DNA from: Treponema sp.
Lineage (GTDB): Bacteria > Spirochaetota > Spirochaetia > Treponematales > Breznakiellaceae
Assembly: GCA_031280125.1 (NCBI GenBank)
Contig: JAITHE010000076.1
Span: 1-56,291, forward strand
Reading direction: 5' to 3'
DNA length: 56,291 bases
The notes below the pieces were generated by a model. That model was not told the origin of the DNA, ran no database searches, and was given only the letters and a program-made list of their open reading frames with translations. Shown here one piece after another: positions 48,192-56,291 of the stretch (position 1 is the first letter of the stretch; every line of letters begins with the position of its first letter). The position numbers were made by a program, and so were the translations under genes.

Positions 48192-48866
48192 TTATGTCCC
48201 GTTTAGCTCCGCATCGCTTTTTCTTAGATACAGGGGACCGGCCCCGGTTTTGTCCAGTATACCGGTTTTTCCCGCAAGTTTCAACAATTCTCCGGCCCGG
48301 GAACGGCTGTGGAAGGGATCCAGGCTTGGCCGGAAGGAGGCCAGCCGGGGAAAAAGCAGGGGGGCGGCGGGACCGGTAAGGAGCAGGGGCGCTTCCCCGT
48401 CCCGGAAATATTTCTCCCTTCCCGCAGCGATGAGCCGCGTCAGTTCCTCCGCCCCCTCGTCCAGGAAGGGACTCACCCGTTCTCCCTGAAGGTACAGGGC
48501 CGCGAAAAAGGCGTTCTTTTTGGCGTCCATGACGGGCAGCACAAAGCCGGGCCAGAAAGAAAAGGGAAAGGCGGCGCAGTCCAGGGTAGGCACCGGAAGG
48601 AGGGGTATTCCCAGGGCCAGGGCCAGCCCTTTGGCGGCGGAAAAACCGATTCTGAGCCCCGTAAAGGATCCGGGTCCTTCCATGCAGGCCGCAGCGTTCA
48701 GATCCTTTTTCGCAAGGCCGGCAAGGTCCATCAAGGCACTGGAGGCGTCCATGATAAGCTCCGAATGTTTCCGGCCTCCGTTGATTTCTAGAAAAAATGT
48801 TTTCTCCTCCGCCGCCAAGGCCAAGGAAAAAACATCCGAAGAGGTATCAAAGGCTATGATATTCAC
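48192..48866 (-). CDS. tsaB: tRNA threonylcarbamoyladenosine biosynthesis protein TsaB
   Basis: MNIIAFDTSSDVFSLALA, GPGSFTGLRIGFSAAKGLALALGIPL. Confidence 0.94.
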   Translation of the reverse strand: MNIIAFDTSSDVFSLALAAEEKTFFLEINGGRKHSELIMDASSALMDLAGLAKKDLNAAACMEGPGSFTGLRIGFSAAKGLALALGIPLLPVPTLDCAAFPFSFWPGFVLPVMDAKKNAFFAALYLQGERVSPFLDEGAEELTRLIAAGREKYFRDGEAPLLLTGPAAPLLFPRLASFRPSLDPFHSRSRAGELLKLAGKTGILDKTGAGPLYLRKSDAELNGT

Positions 48867-49294
48867 GGTTCTCTTCCGCAGCGGATCCGGCGTTTTCCGT
48901 CTTCCATGATGTCTATGTCAACCCGGAGGATTCCGCCGGGGAGGGGGCCAATCCGGCCAGCCCATTCAATAACGCAGACGCCCTGTCCGTAAAGCATCTC
49001 TTCGGCCCCCAGGAGGCCGAATTCCCCCTCCCCGGAGATCCGGTAGGCGTCCATGTGGTAAAGGGGACATATTCCTTCGTACTCGCTGATGATAGTATAG
49101 GTGGGGCTGGTTATTTCCTCGCCGATTTCCAGGGCCCGGGCTATGCCTTTGGTAAAAACCGTTTTTCCCGCCCCCAGGCTGCCCCGCAGGGCTACAATGT
49201 CTCCGGGCTTGAGCAGCCGTCCTGTCTTTTCACCCAGGGCCAGGGTTTCCTCCGCCGAGGAGGAAATAAAATCTCCCTCAGCCGGGAAGTCCAC
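48863..49294 (-). CDS. tsaE: tRNA threonylcarbamoyladenosine biosynthesis ATPase TsaE
   Basis: LRGSLGAGKTVFTKGIARALEIGEEITSPTYTIISEYEG, LYHMDAYRI, VIEWAGRI. Confidence 0.95.
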   Translation of the reverse strand: MDFPAEGDFISSSAEETLALGEKTGRLLKPGDIVALRGSLGAGKTVFTKGIARALEIGEEITSPTYTIISEYEGICPLYHMDAYRISGEGEFGLLGAEEMLYGQGVCVIEWAGRIGPLPGGILRVDIDIMEDGKRRIRCGREP

Positions 49295-49541
49295 CCGTCT
49301 CGTCCAGAAGGGAGATAAATTTTTTTACTTCCTTATTCAGGGGGAGCAGGGGATAATCCACCTGCTCCATGCTATTGATAATTATTTCGTTTTGTCCCAT
49401 GGGAGAAGTTTCAACGGTAAAGTCAATACGGCTTTCTACGGTACTATTTACCATCTCAATGACCAGGGTACCGGAAAAGAGGCGGCGGTAGTAGATGGGT
49501 ACGTCCTTCCGGACAAGATCCTTAATGGCCGTAATTTTCAT
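49278..49541 (-). CDS. Small hypothetical protein
   Basis: 87 aa, overlaps tsaE start, coherent sequence. Confidence 0.5.
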   Translation of the reverse strand: MKITAIKDLVRKDVPIYYRRLFSGTLVIEMVNSTVESRIDFTVETSPMGQNEIIINSMEQVDYPLLPLNKEVKKFISLLDETGGLPG

Positions 49542-49572
49542 TTTTCATTGTACCATTTTGAAACAGGACCGG

Positions 49573-50661
49573 TCAATCATGATCGTACTCAAAAACCAGG
49601 GAGTTAATTCGATTCATGGCTTTCCGGGGAACCTTAAGGAATTTGACGTGCAGAACCGTTCCGGACACTCCGTTTCTGTTTATCCTTAGTACCTGTCCCA
49701 GGACGGCGGTGAAATCAAATTCGATTTTAAGGCGCGCCCCCGCAGAAACGGAAGCCCTTGTTTTGATGGCACAGCCCCCTATGGAAATATCCGTAAAGAT
49801 GCCGGACATACGCTGGGGGTTGAGGATCATCCTGGGGGGCAGTTTTTTCTTTTTCTGGGGTTCCAGGCGGATCGTATGAAAATCGCAGGGAAAGTTGGCC
49901 GGCTGCCGCCGGAAGCGCCGCTGGGTCAAGGATGTGGCCTCATGGGCGCGGATAAGCTGCAGGGCCGGCCCGAAGGAAGTGGAGGTCATGCCCATGACCC
50001 GGCTGTCAAAGGAAAATCCCTTGTTGGTCTTGGTGTAAAACCCCAGGTTTGCCCTGGTTCCTTTGGAAAAACGCAGCATTGTTCCCCTGCCGCCGCGGGG
50101 GCAGTCCACCAAAACGGTATCCCCCTTGGAACTGATGACCTTTACCGGATAGGATTCCTGGTTTACGGTAAGGACCGCCGCCATGTTGATGGAGATCTGC
50201 TGCGTAGAAGGAGCCGCGGGGCTTGTGTTGTGGCGCATATCTATGGTGTTCCGGGTAGAAAAAAGCATGGACAGTTTTTGCTGGGCCTCTTCTTCAGTAC
50301 CGGCATTTTCTTCTATCAGTTTGAAGGCGTGCTTGAATTGTTTGTCCAGCGCCGAAGGGTTGGCCACGGTCTGTTCAGGATCGGCGGCGCCGCCGTTTTT
50401 TAGGACATATTCCAGCATCTTGGTCTGGCCCCGGTTAAGGCCGTAGTTTCTTGCCGTCCGGCGCAGGGCAAAGGAAGAAAAACGCCGGGGGGCCCTGGCG
50501 CTTCTGCCGGTCCTTTTCTTTTCCTTGATCCTGTTTTTGACAAGGCTGCCCGCAAAGAAAGCAATCAGGACCGTCCCAAGTCCCGCCAGAAGGATCATCC
50601 CCGCAACGGGATCATCCTCCTTAAAGTACTTAATTTGTTCCTGGAGCGGAAAGAAATTCAT
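49573..50661 (-). CDS. Membrane-anchored PilZ-domain protein
   Basis: N-terminal TM; C-terminal RRQPANFPCDFHTIRLE...SGIFTDISIGGCAIKTRASVSAGARLKIEFDF PilZ-like signature. Confidence 0.75.
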   Translation of the reverse strand: MNFFPLQEQIKYFKEDDPVAGMILLAGLGTVLIAFFAGSLVKNRIKEKKRTGRSARAPRRFSSFALRRTARNYGLNRGQTKMLEYVLKNGGAADPEQTVANPSALDKQFKHAFKLIEENAGTEEEAQQKLSMLFSTRNTIDMRHNTSPAAPSTQQISINMAAVLTVNQESYPVKVISSKGDTVLVDCPRGGRGTMLRFSKGTRANLGFYTKTNKGFSFDSRVMGMTSTSFGPALQLIRAHEATSLTQRRFRRQPANFPCDFHTIRLEPQKKKKLPPRMILNPQRMSGIFTDISIGGCAIKTRASVSAGARLKIEFDFTAVLGQVLRINRNGVSGTVLHVKFLKVPRKAMNRINSLVFEYDHD

Positions 50662-51506
50662 CTCCCATTTCCTCCCTGGTTCGGATTACATTTAGGTCCG
50701 TTAAGAATTGAAGCCAGGCGAAGCAGCCTGGGAGCCAGTTCGTATTCGGCCAGATCCCCCACAAGAACGGTATCGCCGTTTTCATAGGCGCCGATCAGTT
50801 CCCGAAGGGCAGCGCTGAACTCTTCAATATAGTCCTTTAGATTTGCCGCAGGAGAATCTTCTGAAGGAACGGGGATTTTTTCGGGATCCGTTCCGTACTG
50901 CCTGAAAAGAAAAATCAGCCGGTATAGTTTTTCTCCCAAAGCGGAAAAGATCGTAACCGTTTCCGCCGCCCTGCCGTCCTTGCCGGTCTGTAAGTCCAGG
51001 GGGAGCTCCTCAAGCCTTCGGGCGATTTCATCAATCAAGGGCATGGAGGCGGCCAGCTCTTCCCGGGGTTTTTCGATTTCGCGGATCCTTTCGGCAATGA
51101 CCGGAAGTACTGCCTCTGCGGACAGGGACCCTGCCAGGCTTTTGGAAGCCATGCCGTAAAGGCCGGCGGCGTTTTTTTCAAGAAAAAGCGCGGCCGGATC
51201 CTCCGCCCAGGGGGAGGCCGAGGCGCCTTCCTGATCCGTCAGCCTGCACCGCAGGCTGACGAGGGCCTCCAGCATTAGTTCCGCCCAGCCGGATGTTTTT
51301 AAGTCCACGGCGGAGATCCCCTCCAGGGGGAGCGCAAAGGCCTCTTCCATGGAAAGGGCGCCGTAGCTTTTGCCGTCCACCTCAAGGCCGCTCAGGTAAA
51401 GGCCGGATCCCTCAAGCCAGTTATGGATCCCCGCGAGGACTTCTCCCAGGGTTTTTTCCTCTTCCAGGGTAATATCCGCTGGTTTTCCGTTTATGCCTAT
51501 CTCCAT
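50658..51506 (-). CDS. Hypothetical protein, flagellar-locus associated
   Basis: 282 aa, 4-nt overlap with the PilZ gene and directly after fliD. Confidence 0.55.
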   Translation of the reverse strand: MEIGINGKPADITLEEEKTLGEVLAGIHNWLEGSGLYLSGLEVDGKSYGALSMEEAFALPLEGISAVDLKTSGWAELMLEALVSLRCRLTDQEGASASPWAEDPAALFLEKNAAGLYGMASKSLAGSLSAEAVLPVIAERIREIEKPREELAASMPLIDEIARRLEELPLDLQTGKDGRAAETVTIFSALGEKLYRLIFLFRQYGTDPEKIPVPSEDSPAANLKDYIEEFSAALRELIGAYENGDTVLVGDLAEYELAPRLLRLASILNGPKCNPNQGGNGR

Positions 51507-51508
51507 AA

Positions 51509-53530
51509 CTACCGGCCATTGTTAATTGAACTGGCCTGACGGCTGAAATTGTCAAGGCTGGTCCCCATTTTTTCCATCCGGTTGTAGGCGCTTTCCATAT
51601 TTCCGTACTGCCGTTTTAGGGACGCTTCTTTCGCTTCCAGCTGCCTGTCCAGGGTAGCGATACGCCGCTGTTCCTGATCGATCCGGGAATCGAGGGTTCC
51701 CGTTTTAAGGGCGACAACCCCTCCGGTTTCCACGTAGGGTTTTGAAAGGGTTTCCACAGCATGGCCAATGCCCGTATCCACAATTAGATCCCCGTCGGTA
51801 TCGGATCCGAAAAGCTGTTGTATGGCGGGAAGCTTTATCCGCAGAGCCTCGTCCAAAACTTTTTCATCTATTTCAAGGTAACCCCGGAGGCGGGAAGGAT
51901 CGTAACCGGCGCTGGCCCCGGAACGGCGCACGTCCGTACCGATTCCTATCTGGGCGAGCATGGAAAGTTCCTGTTCCTCTTGGGTCGGATAAGGGCTGGT
52001 AACGGCCCGTTGAAGGCCGTTTTTAAACTGATTCAGCATGGAATCCCCCGAAAAGGTTCCCATCCGTTTCAGCATCTCCCCCTGTTCCTCCGCGCTGAGG
52101 TAACTAAGTTCCCGGACGACCCGCTCATCGTTCCGGGTAATCACGTTTAGCTCCGCCATCAGCCTGTTATAGTTACCCACCATGGTGATAATCGCTTCCT
52201 TGACCGTCTCCCGGTCAGGCTCTACCTTGAGGGATACGGGTTTGTCCGAGGGAGAACGGGCGGTCAGGGTTACTCCGGGGATAAGGTCGCTTATGTCGTT
52301 GCCGGGCCGCTTTACCTCAATACCGTCCATCACCACAATGGCGTCCTGGGCGCTGGAAAGGGCATTCTGGGGTTTGAAATCCTGTTCCGGGGGGGTGGAG
52401 GGGTTGAGGATCGACACATTGCGGATAAAGAGATCCCGGTGGGTATTGTTGTTTACCAGTTCCATGGAGGCTACGGCTTTTCCTCCGCCGAATTCGTCTA
52501 GGCTGATTTGTCCGGGGATAAAACCAGTGGAATCCTGCACCACCGGCAAAGCGGCGGTACTGCCGTCGGTAAAACGGAGGGAAAGCATGGCCGGATCGTC
52601 CACCCGGACCGGCCTGGAAGAGGGAACCCATTCGGGAACGGGGACGGAGGAGCTGTCATTTTCAATGGTGATGCCCCCATAGCTGATCGAGCCTGATTGG
52701 GGAAGGCCGGGACCCGGGGGACGATCGTCCCCGGCAGCCTCCTGGGGATTTACCCTAGTGGAGGTTTCAAAACGCAGGACCACGCCCTTTTCGGCGCTTA
52801 AGGCCCGGGCGTTTTCGTTAAGGCCGATGGATGCCTGTTTTCCCGCCCCTAGAGTCAGAACCTCTTCCCTAAGGACGGCTTTATCAGGCAGGGAAGCCGC
52901 CTGGGGAAGCTTCGGAGGTTTTTCTCCTATCCCCAGGGAACGGGCCAGGGGTTCCGCCGCGCCGGAAAAGCCCAGACGGTTTTCCGAACCGGTTAGGAGG
53001 GATTCGACCAGCAGGGACTGGGTTCCTTGTTCAACGGTAAGCACGCTGGCCTGGATCTTGCCCCGGCCCCGGCGGCTTAAAATTTCCGCAAAATCCTTAA
53101 GGCTTCCACCCCGGTAGTTGATGCTGATCTCGTCGTTTCCAACGGTAAAACCGTAGATCCCCGCCGGGACTTTGTAGGAAGCATCCAGGGGGTTTGAGAG
53201 GAAACGGTCCGCCTTGGCGACCTGCTTGACGGTGAACGTCCGTTCCTGCTCTATGGCCTGCCTGGTGGCGATGGCGGTAAGGACAGATTCGTCGGAGGAA
53301 AGGGCGACGCGTTCACTGAAAGGGTTCTGGAAGGAGTAGAGGGACCGGGAGCTTTCCCTTAAAGTGGTGATGCGCCGCCCTATTTCCTGCCAGTAGCCCT
53401 TTTCGGTCTGCAGGGTTTCTATCTGCTTTTCGGCACGATCCCTGGGTATCCGCTCGACCTTCATCAGGTCTTCTACGATGCCGCCCGTATTGAGTCGGCT
53501 CCTTATCCCTGGTACATAGATATCAGACAT
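51509..53530 (-). CDS. fliD: Flagellar hook-associated protein 2 (filament cap)
   Basis: SDIYVPGIRSRLNTGGIVEDLMKVERIPRDR; DGIEVKRPGNDISDLIPGVTLTARSPSDKPVSLKVEPD. Confidence 0.93.
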   Translation of the reverse strand: MSDIYVPGIRSRLNTGGIVEDLMKVERIPRDRAEKQIETLQTEKGYWQEIGRRITTLRESSRSLYSFQNPFSERVALSSDESVLTAIATRQAIEQERTFTVKQVAKADRFLSNPLDASYKVPAGIYGFTVGNDEISINYRGGSLKDFAEILSRRGRGKIQASVLTVEQGTQSLLVESLLTGSENRLGFSGAAEPLARSLGIGEKPPKLPQAASLPDKAVLREEVLTLGAGKQASIGLNENARALSAEKGVVLRFETSTRVNPQEAAGDDRPPGPGLPQSGSISYGGITIENDSSSVPVPEWVPSSRPVRVDDPAMLSLRFTDGSTAALPVVQDSTGFIPGQISLDEFGGGKAVASMELVNNNTHRDLFIRNVSILNPSTPPEQDFKPQNALSSAQDAIVVMDGIEVKRPGNDISDLIPGVTLTARSPSDKPVSLKVEPDRETVKEAIITMVGNYNRLMAELNVITRNDERVVRELSYLSAEEQGEMLKRMGTFSGDSMLNQFKNGLQRAVTSPYPTQEEQELSMLAQIGIGTDVRRSGASAGYDPSRLRGYLEIDEKVLDEALRIKLPAIQQLFGSDTDGDLIVDTGIGHAVETLSKPYVETGGVVALKTGTLDSRIDQEQRRIATLDRQLEAKEASLKRQYGNMESAYNRMEKMGTSLDNFSRQASSINNGR

Positions 53531-53569
53531 AAACCCTCCCCTCCATGGGCACGGGGCCCGGCGGCGGCC

Positions 53570-53941
53570 TTATATCCGCTCGTCGAACAGAAACCCAATG
53601 GTCTCCTTAAGCCTGGAATGAAGCCTTTGCAGCTCTTCGGGCGGAAGGACCTTAATCACCTTATCGGTTTGCGGGTCTATAACCTTTATAATAACGTCCC
53701 TGGATTGGTGATTTACTTCAAATTTAAGTTTTTTATTAAAGGCAAGACTTACCTTTTCCAGGTCCGCCATTATATCCGCCGGGAGATTTCTGCGGCCTCC
53801 AGGCAGGGATTCCCGGATCCTTTCGGCTACCACGGCCCTCAATTCCGAAGACCGGGATTGTACGGTTTTTGCGAAAACCCTTTCCTGGGGGAGTTCCTGT
53901 TGCGGAATTCCATTTCCAGCAACGGCAATTTGAATACCCAT
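53570..53941 (-). CDS. flaG: FlaG family protein
   Basis: KLKFEVNHQSRDVIIKVIDPQTDKVIKVLPPEELQRLHSRLKETIGFLFDERI. Confidence 0.9.
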   Translation of the reverse strand: MGIQIAVAGNGIPQQELPQERVFAKTVQSRSSELRAVVAERIRESLPGGRRNLPADIMADLEKVSLAFNKKLKFEVNHQSRDVIIKVIDPQTDKVIKVLPPEELQRLHSRLKETIGFLFDERI

Positions 53942-54163
53942 AGCACTCCACCTCCATGGAGACTCTTCCCGCCCTTAAAAGGCAGGCATCGTCGTCCGGT
54001 ATAAACATGTCCCCGGGCGGATGCCGCAGGAACAGACACTTCAAAAGAAAGGCGGGGAAGGGCGCGAACTCCCCCGTCCTTCAGCAATTCCCGGTTTTAC
54101 CCGGTCTGTTTCAAAAGACGACGTCCAGATGTCTCTTGAAACCGTGAAAACGGCCGGCCCCGG

Positions 54164-55018
54164 TTAGCCGAGCAGCGAAAGCACCGACTGGGTCCGCATA
54201 TTGGCCTGTGCCAGCATGGCGGTTCCCGACTGGGTCAGAATGCTGCCTCTGGTATAACTTACCATCTCCGAAGCCATGTTGGTATCCCTAATCCGGGATT
54301 CGGCGGCCTGAAGATTTTCCGATGCAATGGCGACACCGTTGGCAGCCATTTCAAAGCGGTTCTGGTATGCACCCAGATCGGCCCGTTGTTTGGAAACCAG
54401 TTTGAGCGCCGAGTCTACCATCCCAATGGCCTGGTTGGCCTCTTCCGGGGTAGCGATAGACACCGTACCGGTTTCACCCTGAGCGGTCTGTAAGCCTAAG
54501 GCTGTGGCGGTCATGGTACCGATAAAGACCCTTTCGTTTTGATCCATATTGGCCCCGACCTGGAACTGCATCACCCTGTTAACGGTAGAATTCTGGGCAA
54601 AAGACCCGGTCAGAATGTTCATACCATTAAACTGAGCGTGGCTCGCTATCCGGTTGATTTCATCGACCAGCTGGGAAACTTCCACCTGAATCTGCATGCG
54701 GTCTTCATCGGTGTAGACGCCATTGGCGGATTGTACCGACAGTTCCCGCAGACGGTGCAGAATATCCTGGGTTTCCTGAAGATAGCCTTCGGTCGCCTGG
54801 ATAAAAGACACCCCGTTCTGAATGTTGCGTTCGGCCTGGTTGAGTCCCCGGACCTGGCTCCGCATTTTTTCGGAAACCGCAAGCCCGGAAGCGTCATCCC
54901 CCGCCCGGTTGATCCTCATGCCGGAGCTGAGTTTTTCTATACTCTTGGCTACATCGGCATTGGTAACGCCCAACTGGCGGTTGGCGTACATGGCGCTCAT
55001 GTTGTGATTGATGATCAT
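54164..55018 (-). CDS. flaB: Flagellin core protein FlaB
   Basis: [61 protein letters not shown]...[34 protein letters not shown]. Confidence 0.96.
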   Translation of the reverse strand: MIINHNMSAMYANRQLGVTNADVAKSIEKLSSGMRINRAGDDASGLAVSEKMRSQVRGLNQAERNIQNGVSFIQATEGYLQETQDILHRLRELSVQSANGVYTDEDRMQIQVEVSQLVDEINRIASHAQFNGMNILTGSFAQNSTVNRVMQFQVGANMDQNERVFIGTMTATALGLQTAQGETGTVSIATPEEANQAIGMVDSALKLVSKQRADLGAYQNRFEMAANGVAIASENLQAAESRIRDTNMASEMVSYTRGSILTQSGTAMLAQANMRTQSVLSLLG

Positions 55019-55080
55019 GATAACCCTCCTTGAGTCGTTAACTCCGGCAATCCATGCCGAAGCCGTTCCATACGGGGGAA

Positions 55081-55166
55081 GGACGGAACACTCGCGCCGG
55101 TTCCGTCCCGAACCCGGACAGAACGAAGCTGATGACACGCTCCTCGGCGAATAACCAGCTTCGTTC
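55081..55166 (-). promoter_or_regulatory. Structured flaB 5' leader: two perfect hairpins
   Basis: GAACGAAGCTG/CAGCTTCGTTC (55121-55131, 55156-55166) and GGACGGAAC/GTTCCGTCC (55081-55089, 55100-55108). Confidence 0.5.
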
Positions 55167-55353
55167 CGCCGTACGGAAACCCAAGCGGATCCGTTTTGGC
55201 CGGATCCAGGGTGTTTGTCAAAGATCGATAGGAGATTTCACTGCCGGTCAATCCCCTTTTGTTTTCGCTTTCGCGAAAATCCGCATACAGGGGCTGACCC
55301 GGACGCCCTTGGACCTCCGGGCTTATATCCCCCTACACTACAATAATATACTA

Positions 55354-56214
55354 TTATTGTAAAAGCTGCAAGACCGAATTTGCCCGCTGGTTTGCCTGGG
55401 CCAGCATAGCGGTCCCTGCGTTAACCAGGATTTGATCAGTTACATATTTTACCGTTTGGCTGGCCATGTTGGTATCCCGGATTCGGGATTCGGAGGCCTG
55501 CATATTTTCGGCGCCGATGTCCAGGCCCCGGACAGCATGTTCCAGCCGGTTCTGATAGGCTCCCAGATCGGCTCTCTGCTTGTTGATGACCTTGAGCGCC
55601 TGGTCCAGGGTCCCGATGGCCCGGTTGGCATCGTCAGGGCTGGCGATGGTAAGAAAAGTACCGTCCCCTGCGCTGCGGAGCCCCAGTCCGGTGGTGGTCA
55701 TGGTGCCGATGTAGACCTGTTCCCGCTGATCCATATTGGCGCCGATATGGAACCACATGGAACCGGTAACCACGTTGTTTCCCTCGGCCCGGGCAAAACG
55801 GCCGGTAAGCATGTTCATGCCGTTAAACTGGGCATGACTGGCGATACGGTCCACTTCATCCACCAGCTGGGACACTTCTACCTGGATGTACAGGCGGTCT
55901 TCCTCGGTATAGATCCCGTTGGCGGCCTGAACAGCCAGTTCCCGCATTCTTTGGATGATGTCCTGGGTTTCCTGGAGGTAGCCTTCGCTTACCTGGATAA
56001 AGGAAATACCGTTGGAAGCATTCTGGGAAGCCTGATTAAGGCCCCGGATTTGACTCCGCAGTTTTTCCGATACCGCGAGGCCCGAAGCGTCGTCCCCCGC
56101 CCTGTTGATACGAAGCCCTGATGAAAGTTTTTCCATATTTTTGGCGATGCTCTCGTTGGTAACCTTGAGGGCCCGGTCAGCGAACATAGCGCTGAGGTTG
56201 TGGTTGATGATCAT
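55354..56214 (-). CDS. Flagellin core protein FlaB paralogue
   Basis: [61 protein letters not shown]. Confidence 0.96.
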   Translation of the reverse strand: MIINHNLSAMFADRALKVTNESIAKNMEKLSSGLRINRAGDDASGLAVSEKLRSQIRGLNQASQNASNGISFIQVSEGYLQETQDIIQRMRELAVQAANGIYTEEDRLYIQVEVSQLVDEVDRIASHAQFNGMNMLTGRFARAEGNNVVTGSMWFHIGANMDQREQVYIGTMTTTGLGLRSAGDGTFLTIASPDDANRAIGTLDQALKVINKQRADLGAYQNRLEHAVRGLDIGAENMQASESRIRDTNMASQTVKYVTDQILVNAGTAMLAQANQRANSVLQLLQ

Positions 56215-56291
56215 CTCATCCTCCTTGAATTATGTGGGAAGACATCCTTGTCTTCCTTTTGCTCAAGTTCCTTTCCCCGTAAACCGATATT

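Noticed and set aside
1-56291. Insertion sequences, prophage or CRISPR-Cas loci
   Set aside because: No transposase, phage structural or Cas protein recognised in any ORF and no regularly spaced repeats seen.

Overview
The window looks like a chromosomal segment of a treponeme-like spirochaete, inferred from two FlaA sheath proteins, FlaB core flagellins, the gene order and the overall gene set. Most of it is ordinary core genome. From the left end it carries: an oadB-type sodium-pump fragment; a dicarboxylate/cation symporter; a lipoate block (lipA, then a two-gene LplB/LplA-type ligase) split by an AT-rich glycosyltransferase island; an RHS-like exported protein; a GAF/HD-GYP protein; a minus-strand block (YaiI-like, manA, zapA, coiled-coil, rplT, rpmI, infC); fba; two flaA genes. 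A run of about 28 kb of co-directional genes follows: mraZ-rsmH-ftsL-murF-mraY-ftsW-ftsQ-ftsA-ftsZ-xerC-TPR-dprA-topA-xerD-hslV-hslU-flgB-flgC-fliE-fliF-fliG-fliH-fliI-fliJ-tRNA-Gly-flgN-flgK-flgL-fliW-csrA. A convergent minus-strand block closes the window (HD-GYP, tsaB, tsaE, PilZ, fliD, flaG, flaB x2). The observations most worth checking are: (1) an in-frame amber stop at codon 37 of flgK; (2) an 18-G tract plus a 14-bp palindrome in the divergent region upstream of a frameshifted glycosyltransferase, a candidate contingency locus; (3) a T55C change in the T-loop of tRNA-Gly(GCC); (4) four 10-bp MraZ-type repeats abutting the mraZ start codon; (5) a histidine-rich tail on XerD made of a duplicated 66-bp unit; (6) a structured flaB leader next to fliW-csrA. 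I did not find a convincing wholly new multi-gene system, and no CRISPR array or transposon. All calls come from reading the sequence and supplied ORFs; no database search was run.
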